From Geobacter sp. (GTDB lineage: Bacteria; Desulfobacterota; Desulfuromonadia; Geobacterales; Pseudopelobacteraceae): a DNA stretch of 64,000 nt. The position numbers were made by a program, and so were the translations under genes. This document shows positions 26,401 through 33,396 of the stretch, in pieces. The notes beneath the pieces were generated by a model. The model searched no databases and was not told the DNA's origin. It worked only from the letters and a program-made list of their open reading frames with translations. The stretch covers positions 124,001 to 188,000 of the forward strand of contig WKKS01000005.1 of NCBI GenBank assembly GCA_009684515.1. Direction: 5' to 3'. How positions within the stretch are numbered: position 1 is the stretch's first letter; the number at the start of each line of letters is the position of its first letter.

Positions 26401-28069
26401 CCTGGCCGTCGTTGACCATGACTTGGACGGCATTCGTTCCGGCTTGTGCTTTTGTAGGTGTCCAGGAAACAACATTACCAGTTATGGACATTCCCAACGG
26501 AGCCGTAGTCAGTCCATAACTCAAGGTGTCGCCGTCAGCATCTGTGGCTGTTACATTGTATGTGTAGAGTTGGTTGTCATTGGTTGCAGTAACCGGTGTG
26601 CTGGTTATTACCGGAGCCTTGTTCACCTTAATCACTGTAAGAGTAAAAGTTTTGCTGGCTGAGAGTGAACCGGCACCATTGTCGGTAACTGTTGCTGTTA
26701 TTACATAGGTTCCGACTACTGCCGACGGATAATTTATAAGACCGGTTGAAGAAATGGTCATTCCCACGGGGGCGCCACTCAGGCTGTAGGTAAGTGAATT
26801 GTTGTCAGAATCACTCGCTACGACCTGCGTGCTGAAAGAGCCACCCTCACTGATGGATGCGTTCGATATATTAAATATGGATGGAGGATGGTTGCACAAC
26901 GAATCGGTTGGCACCGGATACAGTGCCGGGTTGGGGAGGCGGGTTGGGAATGCTTGGTCGCTTACCAACAGTACATTGTTGGTTATGTCAGTCAAGGAAT
27001 TGACCATGACAGATAACTGTTTGGTCTGTTGAACTGACCCGGCTGCCAGAGTTGGCAGGCTCCATGTTATTGTGTTCGCAATTGAATCATAGATGCTGCC
27101 ATCTGTGGGTGGAATAACAGTTGGTGCGGTATTATTTGGCAGATAGTCAATAATCTTGATGTTGCTGAGGGTTTCGGTGCTTGAAGCCGCGTTGGCGAGG
27201 TTGTCAAAGGTTATTGTGTAGTCGGCCTGACCACCGTATGGCACACAGGTTCCTGATTTTGTCAACGAAGCTGTAATTGGTGCTGTAGGATAAAAGCTAT
27301 CAGTAATAGTGAAACTGACTGATTGACCGGCCGGTATGGCAAGATCCCACTGCTTAACGAACTGTTTGTCGCTGCCGTATGCGTAAGGAATTACTAGGTT
27401 GGAAAAATTGGACGGGAAAGTGTCAGTCAAATCTGCTTTAATGGACCCGCTGCCGTCGTCAATATCCAACTTGCTGGGCGGTAGAGACGAGTCGTGGACA
27501 TATGTAGTGTTGCCGGATAATAGTGTGCCATTCTGATAAACCTTGTTGTTGTAGACTTCAATGTTGTCGTTATCACCTACGGCTGCGCCAGTGTCGCTGA
27601 TATCATAATCAGAATACTCGAACAGGTGGTAGTCGAGTGCTGCAGTGGAAGTGTTTGTTATTGTGACTGTTTTTTTGAGACTAGCTTTGCCAACTCCTGT
27701 AGCAAAGGGAGTTAGTTCATAACGAACCGAAATGTCAAATTTACCGGCTAACGTGTAAGTAGCAAGAAGACTGGAAGTTGTAGGCTGGGTTGTAGCCACT
27801 TTTTTTGGGAGCGTGTCAATTGACGCCTCAGCGCCGGTTGAGCCGACTCTGTACCAGAACCACTGTTGCCAGGCCCTTTCTACTCCATCGACACTGAATG
27901 AGTTTAAGCCAGTCAGTGATGAAGTTGAGTCATCAACTTTTGCATAAGTATCTATGTTGACAGCTGTGTTTCGCATAGTGAAGTTTTTTGCCTCACCTGT
28001 TGAAACGATAACAGTTATGATTAGAAGGATCTGGATTAATATTGCTGCTGGTTTTGTTAAAACGCTCAT
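23429..28069 (-). CDS. Large secreted Ig/cadherin-like repeat protein
   Basis: 1546 residues with a signal peptide (cleavage near TGEA|KN). Residues about 30-400 form a distinct N-terminal region with a DUF11-like segment (YTITFDNLANAAS...IIDYLPNN). Residues about 400-1500 alternate putative-Ig (He_PIG-like) repeats of the form PVI.S.PVT.A....Y.Y.V.A.D.DGD.L.Y.L...P.GM.I with about four MBG-like repeats (TPVITWA.P.PI.YGT.L...QLNATA). The last 40 residues are not repetitive. There are no heme motifs. GAGGAG precedes the start and a strong terminator follows. The layout is that of an outer-surface adhesin or matrix protein; it lies directly downstream of the omcZ/protease/parvulin genes, so a role in the conductive matrix is possible but inferred. 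Confidence 0.87.
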   Translation of the reverse strand: MSVLTKPAAILIQILLIITVIVSTGEAKNFTMRNTAVNIDTYAKVDDSTSSLTGLNSFSVDGVERAWQQWFWYRVGSTGAEASIDTLPKKVATTQPTTSSLLATYTLAGKFDISVRYELTPFATGVGKASLKKTVTITNTSTAALDYHLFEYSDYDISDTGAAVGDNDNIEVYNNKVYQNGTLLSGNTTYVHDSSLPPSKLDIDDGSGSIKADLTDTFPSNFSNLVIPYAYGSDKQFVKQWDLAIPAGQSVSFTITDSFYPTAPITASLTKSGTCVPYGGQADYTITFDNLANAASSTETLSNIKIIDYLPNNTAPTVIPPTDGSIYDSIANTITWSLPTLAAGSVQQTKQLSVMVNSLTDITNNVLLVSDQAFPTRLPNPALYPVPTDSLCNHPPSIFNISNASISEGGSFSTQVVASDSDNNSLTYSLSGAPVGMTISSTGLINYPSAVVGTYVITATVTDNGAGSLSASKTFTLTVIKVNKAPVITSTPVTATNDNQLYTYNVTATDADGDTLSYGLTTAPLGMSITGNVVSWTPTKAQAGTNAVQVMVNDGQGHYVFQDFNITVTHVNNPPVISSATLPAATATVGVFYSYPVVASDPDGDALSYSLTTNPTGMTIGTTGVIGWTPTTAQNNQVHAVTAQVSDGLGGIATYSFNITVGTVAKQTPVITWANPAPITYGTTLTSTQLNATANVSGTFVYSPAAGTLLTSGNKTLTATFTPTDTTTYNNATATVVLTVNKATATVTLGNLNQIYSGSTKSITATTNPAGLNTSVTYAGSSTAPTAAGSYAVVATITDADFSGSATGTLTIAKATPTVSWATPAAINLGTALSATQLNATASVSGSFVYTPADGTIMSTEGIQTLMVTFTPNDNINYNNANASVSITVNGKQKPVITWATPTPITYGTVLSAAQLNATANVPGDFVYNQIAGTILNAGNQVLMVTFTPADSVTYSVMTATVTLAVGKATPTISWSAPAAVDFGTTLSATQLNATANVNGSFVYTPASGTILNQAGIKSLSTVFTPTDTNNYNSATATVSITVNPAPNQAPSMLAIANATITAPAGFSYQVSASDPEKQLLIYSLAGNPSGMSISNSGVISWSTSVAGTYAITVTATDPGNLSASQSFTLSVNSAPLLQAPVISSAPLTSAYEDGYYYYPVIASDPNGDLLNYSLTTKPSGMTINSTTGLIYWNPSDKGTYSVTVKAVDPSGLSATQSFKVTVVSRPSNYAPRITSTPVTTATAELPYSYNVTATDSNRDTLYYRLYSAPSGMTIDLNTGLISWVPSQSQTGSNYVTVEVVDSKGGKATQRFTCRVSANGGTSNNPPVISTPGNQTNNKGDAVSLQIQASDPDGNTIDYSATGLPSGLSISSTGLISGSISNSASPDNATVVTVSDGNFSTSTSFTWTVNTPSINYPPVITSSPVTTAYRKQTYNYDVTASDPNGDQLKFELTKYPYGMTIDSGTGMITWKPSNTGTYSVTIKVSDSKGAYTTQSFSISVKYGYSYGSSSFHKLEALNDGFSGLSAVFNMLLSSFGDKNHTSNGIN

Positions 28070-28130
28070 CTCTCGACTCCTCGCAAATCAAAATTACGGT
28101 GCGTTTCCGGTAAATTGTGTAAGCTATGCA

Positions 28131-29111
28131 TTAGTTGATAAAAATCTCTATAGTTGCTTTCTTTTTCAGCTCTTCCACTTCTTGGTTAACCTTGTTTCGT
28201 TTAATATCACCCTGGAGATAACCGGTGATGTACTGCCTTACATCATTGAATTTCTTTATTGTTTCAGGCTTACTATCTTCAATCCTGATAATGTGAAACC
28301 CGTACCGCGTTTTTACTATGCCGCTGGTTTCTCCAGGTTTAAGAGCGAAAGCAACGGCATCGAATTCTTTCGGCATGAATCCTTGTTTGATATAACCGAG
28401 GTTGCCACCATCATTTTTGCTGGAACAATCGGATTCCTGAATTGCCAACAACTCGAAATCCTTTCCTTGTTTTACTGCGGCAAGGATTTTTGAAGCCTTG
28501 TCATGTGCTTCGTGTTCCTGCTCTTGTGTCGGCTTTTTAGGAAGTCCAATCAGGATATGCCTGGCTTTTACCGATTTTGATTCCGAAAAGCTTTGACGGT
28601 TATTATCGTAAAAATTTCGCAACGTCTGTTCATCCACGGTTGGATTAAGCAAGCCCTTGTACTCAAGGTACTTATCAATAAGAATATTTTTTCGAAGCCT
28701 GTTGTTATAATCATTGAGCTGATCCTGAGTCATGCCGGTTTTATTATCAGTTTTTTCCGCAGTCCCGGTCGAATGCTTTGCAAGTATATCGTCAACACCT
28801 TTTGGATTGAGAGAAGCTCCTGCCTGTGCCAGTAGCTCTCTGCCGATAAGGTCATCCAGTTCCTTAAGTCTAATGAATTTCTGCAATTCATCTTTCGATA
28901 ATTTAGAGCCCATCTGGCTATATTGTCTTAAACGACTTTCAGGTACTGATCCCAGTTCGGCACTGTAGATAGGGGCACCGTTAATTAGAGCTGCTATCTT
29001 CGGCATGGAAGTTGTTTCAGAAGCAATCACCGCTGTAGTGAAAGTTAGAAGAATACACATTGCAATTAGGCTGATTCTAAGCTTCATGTTATTTCCAAAC
29101 TCGTTTAACAT
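28131..29111 (-). CDS. Exported parvulin-type peptidyl-prolyl isomerase
   Basis: 326 residues with a hydrophobic signal region ending near VIASE. A SurA/PrsA-like N-terminal chaperone region (about 30-175) precedes a parvulin domain at about 180-285, with the signatures KARHILI, GGNLGYIKQGFM, FALKPGETSGIVKTRYGFHIIRI. The start at 29111 has AAGGTG upstream; an in-frame ATG at 29087 gives a more compact signal peptide and may be the true start. It follows the subtilase gene and probably helps fold exported proteins of this locus, such as the OmcZ-like cytochrome or the Ig-repeat protein. A parvulin also sits by ozpA/omcZ in Geobacter sulfurreducens as I recall. Confidence 0.88.
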   Translation of the reverse strand: MLNEFGNNMKLRISLIAMCILLTFTTAVIASETTSMPKIAALINGAPIYSAELGSVPESRLRQYSQMGSKLSKDELQKFIRLKELDDLIGRELLAQAGASLNPKGVDDILAKHSTGTAEKTDNKTGMTQDQLNDYNNRLRKNILIDKYLEYKGLLNPTVDEQTLRNFYDNNRQSFSESKSVKARHILIGLPKKPTQEQEHEAHDKASKILAAVKQGKDFELLAIQESDCSSKNDGGNLGYIKQGFMPKEFDAVAFALKPGETSGIVKTRYGFHIIRIEDSKPETIKKFNDVRQYITGYLQGDIKRNKVNQEVEELKKKATIEIFIN

Positions 29112-29204
29112 TTAATGTTTTCACCTTGGTTAAGGATGTCAGATAAACAGAGAACGCATGGAGAGCTACTCCCTGTTTTGCGGCTTTAGAAGTAAGACTA
29201 ATGG

Positions 29205-30701
29205 CTATATTGCTGTTACAACAATTGAAGCCGATGAGCCGGACTTGCCTTTAGGGATGAAGATGAGTGAACCGGATGTTTCAATACTAATGGTAACTTC
29301 TGAGGTGTCATTCGCAATATTCTGGTTCTGCTGTTTGCGGTGTCTGAGGAGATGAGGTTTTTCAATTTCCACATACCTTGAGCCATTACCGTCTTTGGCA
29401 ATTATCTTTACTTCATGCATGTCATTGAGGGTGATTTCAACTAAGTAATTGCCGCCCTCTAATGGTACTTCGAGTGGCTGGGAATCGCGAAAATTTTTGG
29501 ACTTCGTAAGTGTATACTCCCACTTTGTGGGGGTAGGGGGAGCTAGCGCTTTGGCAAGATCCACAAGGCCAAAACCGAAATATTGATCGCGACCCGGATC
29601 ACCGAGGTCTTTGGCGCTTGTATCAAGTAGTGTACGAACGTCGTCAGCAACACGGCCGTCACCATTTTTATCAGCGATTTTGCTAGCCAGGAGAATTGCA
29701 GCAGCACCGGTTACATGGGCAGTTGCCTGGGACGTGCCATTCATTGAGCCGTAACCGCCGCCGCGCATGGTGGATTTAATGTTCATACCGGGAGCTGCAA
29801 GTTCGTTTTTGTCGGCAAAATTGGAGAAGGTGGCGAAGGTGTCATCCGGGTTTGTTGCCGAGACGGCTATAACAGAGTCATACGCTGCAGGGAATTCGAT
29901 TGAATTGCTATGGGTGTTGCCGCTGGCCGCTACAACTATTATCCCGGCCTGATATGCTCTGTCGCAGGCATCCTTGAATGCCGCCGAATCTATCGGGGCT
30001 CCAATGCTCATGTTTATCACATCCATCTTATTGCTGATGGCCCATTCCATACCAGCCAGAATGTCGCTAAGGTCCCCCATGACCATTCCGCCAAGAACCT
30101 TGACAGCATAAATTGATACTTCAGGCGCGACACCTACGACTCCTGTTCCGTTGTTTCTGGCACCGATAATTCCTGCGATGTGTGTGCCGTGACTTATATA
30201 TCCATCATCGAACGGGTCGTTATTGTTGTATACAAAGTTATAGCCACCCTTGTAATTGTCTTTCAAATCAGGGTGGTTGTAGTCGATGCCGGAATCCAGT
30301 ATGGCAACCTTGATGCCAGCTCCGGTGATACCTGCAGCTACGGCAGAATTGCCACCTATTCTGGCTACTCCCCAAGAGTCGGTATATTCCTGACTGAGAG
30401 TAGGAATAACTGAAATCGGCTCAGTAATGCCAACCAAGACATCTGTTTCTATGTAGGCAATTGCCGGGTCTTTCTTCAATATTGCAATTTCTTCTTCGGG
30501 AAGTTGACCGGAAACTGCGTTAATAATCTTGTGGGAACGCTTTATGCGTCCGCCCGAGCGGTAAAACTTCTGCTTTTTGTTTTCTTCTGTGATGCCTGAC
30601 TCTTTTTTAAAGCCGATAATTACCTTTCTGTCTGCGGCTACAGCTAGTGTTGTGAAGCTAAGCAATGACAGTAATGTGATGATTGTAACTTTCTTATTCA
30701 T
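29205..30701 (-). CDS. ozpA: Subtilisin-like serine protease, OzpA-like
   Basis: 498 residues: signal peptide (cleavage near AVAA|D), an inhibitor I9-type propeptide (about 25-95), and an S8 peptidase domain with the catalytic triad visible as Asp in VAILDSGIDYNHPDL, His in SHGTHIAGIIG and Ser in NGTSQATAHVTGAAA. A C-terminal beta-rich domain of about 110 residues follows. SD GGAAGGA precedes the ATG. In Geobacter sulfurreducens the subtilase next to omcZ (OzpA) is required to process the OmcZ precursor to its short nanowire-forming form; synteny here (directly downstream of the OmcZ-like gene) supports the same role. Assignment rests on family plus position. Confidence 0.88.
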   Translation of the reverse strand: MNKKVTIITLLSLLSFTTLAVAADRKVIIGFKKESGITEENKKQKFYRSGGRIKRSHKIINAVSGQLPEEEIAILKKDPAIAYIETDVLVGITEPISVIPTLSQEYTDSWGVARIGGNSAVAAGITGAGIKVAILDSGIDYNHPDLKDNYKGGYNFVYNNNDPFDDGYISHGTHIAGIIGARNNGTGVVGVAPEVSIYAVKVLGGMVMGDLSDILAGMEWAISNKMDVINMSIGAPIDSAAFKDACDRAYQAGIIVVAASGNTHSNSIEFPAAYDSVIAVSATNPDDTFATFSNFADKNELAAPGMNIKSTMRGGGYGSMNGTSQATAHVTGAAAILLASKIADKNGDGRVADDVRTLLDTSAKDLGDPGRDQYFGFGLVDLAKALAPPTPTKWEYTLTKSKNFRDSQPLEVPLEGGNYLVEITLNDMHEVKIIAKDGNGSRYVEIEKPHLLRHRKQQNQNIANDTSEVTISIETSGSLIFIPKGKSGSSASIVVTAI

Positions 30702-30750
30702 TCGATTTCCTTCCTGAACAGTGCTGTAAGAGAACCGTTACCACATCAGT

Positions 30751-30785
30751 GTATTCATGGGGAGGCGACGCCTCCCCATGAATAC
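30751..30785. terminator. 17-bp perfect hairpin after omcZ-like gene
   Basis: GTATTCATGGGGAGGCG and its exact reverse complement are separated by one base. It lies 36 bp past the omcZ-like stop and 50 bp before the protease start. A T tract is short on either strand, so it may be a partial terminator or an RNA-processing/stability hairpin that separates omcZ from ozpA expression. Confidence 0.65.
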
Positions 30786-30820
30786 TGTGCCAATTTGCCT
30801 GATGTAAGGCTAAATCTGAA

Positions 30821-32221
30821 TTAGCGGGTTTTCTTTGCTACAGCTAGAACAATCTTGGAAACGGAGCCGTTCAGAGCCTTGACCGTTACTTCTGCACCAG
30901 TAGCAAATGCGCGGCTGGATGCAACAATCTTGGTTGGGCTCCAGGAAAGAATCCTGGCTTGAGTTGTGTCAGCAAATACGCCCATCCCGGAATTGTAATC
31001 GGCCGGAGGCACCATGCCGAAACCGCTGCCGGTGATTGTCACTGTGTTCTTGGAAGCCATTACAGCAGTCTTGATAGCCAGTTCAGGGAACACAACCAGC
31101 TTGGCAAGATTACTTTTTACCCCTTCCTTAATGACAGTCAGGTTGTAGGTGCCTTCAAGCAGTGCAGGTACATTAACCTGGATTTCACTGTCGGTGAAGG
31201 ATGCAGGAGTAAGGGTGGCCGAGAATGTGTCATTACTGATGGTTACAGATGGGTTGTAGGTTACACTGTCACCGCCGACGTTAGTGAAGGAGGCGCCGGT
31301 AAGGGTCAGTGATGCAGCTTTGTTAGCGGCCAGTGTGTAAGCACTTTGACCTTGAAGCGATGGTACGATCGCTGTTGCAGGATTGGTAGCGGCATTGCCG
31401 TACCAGGACCAGTGGCAACCCTGGCAATCCCAATTGTTGCCTATGTGGCCGAAACCAGCAAGCTCGCTACCTGGAGTAACAGTGCCAGTTGCTGATTTCA
31501 GCTGGATGTTGTGAAGTGACTTGACGCCATGGCAAGATTCGCACTGACGAATTTCAAGACCAGGATTGTTGAAGTTGTGACACCATTCGCACTTGCCGAT
31601 TCCAGCTGGTGTGGTAGCTGTGGCTACTGCTCCTATGCCAGTACCATGGTGAGTGTCGGCATTGCTGGAGATGGCACGCGGCAGGTTTGTAGTAGGATCA
31701 ATGGCGGCTGCATTTGGTTGGTGGCATGCAACGCACCCTTGTACTGTGACAATATTGCCGCTCGGATCTGTTACCTGACGACCGTTCTTCATTGGCGTAA
31801 TCGAGCTCACACCGTAGGTTGGGATGTAATGGCCATCAAGAGGATTGTCAATGAAGCTACCGTGGCAGAATTTGCAATCCTGTGCCGCAGCTTTGGCGGT
31901 GGTGTGATGAGGGGATGCTTTGTGACAATTGCTACAGGTTCTGAAGTCGGCAAACGTAAACCCACCAGTGCCGTCAGGTACCATTGTGTGGCAGTCAAGG
32001 CAGGCCAGGCCTTTGGTGTTGATCAGGTTGTGATGGCGTGGGACCAGGACTGCGTCACTGATGTGGCATACAAGGCATTCATTGCGGGTAAAGGATGTGA
32101 ATTTTGCGTCGTAAATGCCCAGTGATTGCGGAACTGGTGGCGGTAGAGCCATAACAGCTGTTGCTGCTCCAATTAGGAGTAATGCTGAGGCGATCAGGCC
32201 CGTTACAATTTTCTTGTTCAT
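30821..32221 (-). CDS. omcZ: OmcZ-like octaheme nanowire cytochrome
   Basis: 466 residues from the ATG at 32221 (GGGAGC upstream); the longer open frame to 32395 is rejected because it overlaps the peptide gene and lacks a signal. Signal peptide about 1-25 (AAT|AVMALPPPVPQ). Eight heme motifs: CLVCH, CLDCH, CSNCH, CKFCH, CVACH, CEWCH, CESCH, CQGCH, within the first 290 residues. Typical OmcZ landmarks are present: GIYDAKF, HHNLINT, MVPDGTGGFTF, FIDNPLDGHYIPTY, GHIGNNWDCQGCHWSW. The C-terminal 180 residues are two IPT/TIG-like Ig folds, corresponding to the part removed from OmcZ on maturation. Unlike G. sulfurreducens OmcZ, which has one CX14CH motif, all eight motifs here are CXXCH. The adjacent subtilase supports the assignment. 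Confidence 0.92.
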   Translation of the reverse strand: MNKKIVTGLIASALLLIGAATAVMALPPPVPQSLGIYDAKFTSFTRNECLVCHISDAVLVPRHHNLINTKGLACLDCHTMVPDGTGGFTFADFRTCSNCHKASPHHTTAKAAAQDCKFCHGSFIDNPLDGHYIPTYGVSSITPMKNGRQVTDPSGNIVTVQGCVACHQPNAAAIDPTTNLPRAISSNADTHHGTGIGAVATATTPAGIGKCEWCHNFNNPGLEIRQCESCHGVKSLHNIQLKSATGTVTPGSELAGFGHIGNNWDCQGCHWSWYGNAATNPATAIVPSLQGQSAYTLAANKAASLTLTGASFTNVGGDSVTYNPSVTISNDTFSATLTPASFTDSEIQVNVPALLEGTYNLTVIKEGVKSNLAKLVVFPELAIKTAVMASKNTVTITGSGFGMVPPADYNSGMGVFADTTQARILSWSPTKIVASSRAFATGAEVTVKALNGSVSKIVLAVAKKTR

Positions 32222-32274
32222 TCTTTTTGCTCCCTTCGTTTGGTATTTCTCAGTAGCAGGTGTGTTTTTGTGGA

Positions 32275-32337
32275 TTAGCAGGGGTGCACATTGGCAGATC
32301 CGACTACTCGTGGCTTGATATAAGTGCGCTTTTTCAT
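32275..32337 (-). CDS. 20-residue conserved peptide (copy 2), upstream of omcZ
   Basis: Encodes MKKRTYIKPRVVGSANVHPC, stop TAA, with an almost perfect AAGGAGGTGA Shine-Dalgarno 5 nt before the ATG on the minus strand. It lies 53 bp upstream of the omcZ-like start and is probably on the same transcript. It is the partner of 11893-11955; nearly every third codon position differs while the peptide is kept. A Y-x-x-P element and a terminal His-Pro-Cys are the notable features. No modification enzyme or transporter is recognisable nearby. The position could suggest a translational leader for omcZ, but the other copy sits at the 3' end of its operon, which argues against a pure leader role. Confidence 0.84.
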   Translation of the reverse strand: MKKRTYIKPRVVGSANVHPC

Positions 32338-32444
32338 AGTTCACCTCCTTTCCGGTAATCCTAGTGAGGACCTGCTTCCAGTCAGATCTAGCCATTGCCT
32401 AGCTTGTCTGAGAATAGTTGCCGACCATCAAGGAACTCGTAATG

Positions 32445-33203
32445 TCAACGGACTGCTGGAAGATCCGCTTTATTCACTTTGTTCTGCCATCCCCAGGTAA
32501 CGCCGTTATAAATGGTGACTTTCTTGGGGTCTTTCTTGTCTATGCTTGCAAGGTATGTTTCTGATTTCCATTCATGGTCATTTTCCGGGTCATTTTTGTG
32601 GACATCATATTCGAAGTGCGGCGGCAAAGCCAAAGTTTGAGGAGGATTATGCTGTGCCGATTTAATCACTACATCAAAAAAAGGAACACCGGACTTGCTG
32701 TCTGAAGGAGATCTGACGGCAATCCTGTCTTCACTGGTTCCGTGGCTGGATCGACGTTTATGGTTTGAAATTATTCTCTGTATCCAATGCAACTCTTTCT
32801 TGTTACTTGATACCGGATCACCTTCGCCTGGAATATAGTCGAAGGAAATTCCTCCGCCTCCAATTCTGTTATCGAAAAAAACATAGTACGCCGAAACCGC
32901 AAAGGAACCTTGCAAATCCTCCTTTGCAGGAATGAACTTCCAACCCTTGGACGGTGGAAAGTCTGATTCAAGAGCTTTCAAAAAGTCGTCTGAACCGCCT
33001 CTTACGATACTGGCAAAAGCGATCGGTTGACGCGTTATGATTCCGTGTATGCCGTCATCCGTTTCGTAAGTTATAGAAGGAACAAAAGACTTCTGGGAAG
33101 CGGATAGTTCTGGAACAATATTGAAAGCCGAAACACAGTTAATGTCAGCTAATATTATAAGAAGCGCTAATATAGTTGTTTTGTAAAAATTAATCAATAG
33201 CAT
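32445..33203 (-). CDS. Secreted protein of unknown function
   Basis: 252 residues with a signal peptide (cleavage near VSA|FN). No family recognised. The mature part is rich in charged residues with few hydrophobic stretches. It contains a Gly-rich patch (NRIGGGGISFDYIPGEGD), a KRRSSHGTSEDRIAVRSPSD stretch, and a C-terminus with ATIYNGVTWGWQ-like aromatic content (KKVTIYNGVTWGWQNKV). No heme motifs or lipobox. It sits between a giant cytochrome and the peptide/omcZ pair on the same strand, so it may be a co-secreted accessory protein. SD is weak (AGATGAGA). Confidence 0.72.
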   Translation of the reverse strand: MLLINFYKTTILALLIILADINCVSAFNIVPELSASQKSFVPSITYETDDGIHGIITRQPIAFASIVRGGSDDFLKALESDFPPSKGWKFIPAKEDLQGSFAVSAYYVFFDNRIGGGGISFDYIPGEGDPVSSNKKELHWIQRIISNHKRRSSHGTSEDRIAVRSPSDSKSGVPFFDVVIKSAQHNPPQTLALPPHFEYDVHKNDPENDHEWKSETYLASIDKKDPKKVTIYNGVTWGWQNKVNKADLPAVR

Positions 33204-33313
33204 CTTTAAAAAAATCTCATCTGGTTATTTTGGCGGATCGGCTACTTAGATTGATGAAATATGGTCATGTTAGGGGGAAGTGCCACAAATAACTCTCGTT
33301 GTCCTTGAAACTT

Positions 33314-33358
33314 GTCCTTCTTGCCGACAATGTATGAAAACATTCCGGCAAGAAGGAC
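33314..33358 (-). terminator. Inverted repeat after the 26-motif cytochrome gene
   Basis: A perfect 13-bp stem (GTCCTTCTTGCCG / CGGCAAGAAGGAC) with a 19-nt loop lies 39 bp past the stop at 33397. The trailing T tract is short. Confidence 0.6.
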
Positions 33359-33396
33359 GATTAAAACTTATGTTTAAATCCCAACCAGCAAGTCGA

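Noticed and set aside
30821..32395. Longer start for the OmcZ-like protein
   Set aside because: The extra 58 residues run out of frame through the conserved peptide gene and bury the signal peptide; the ATG at 32221 has an SD and a normal signal sequence.
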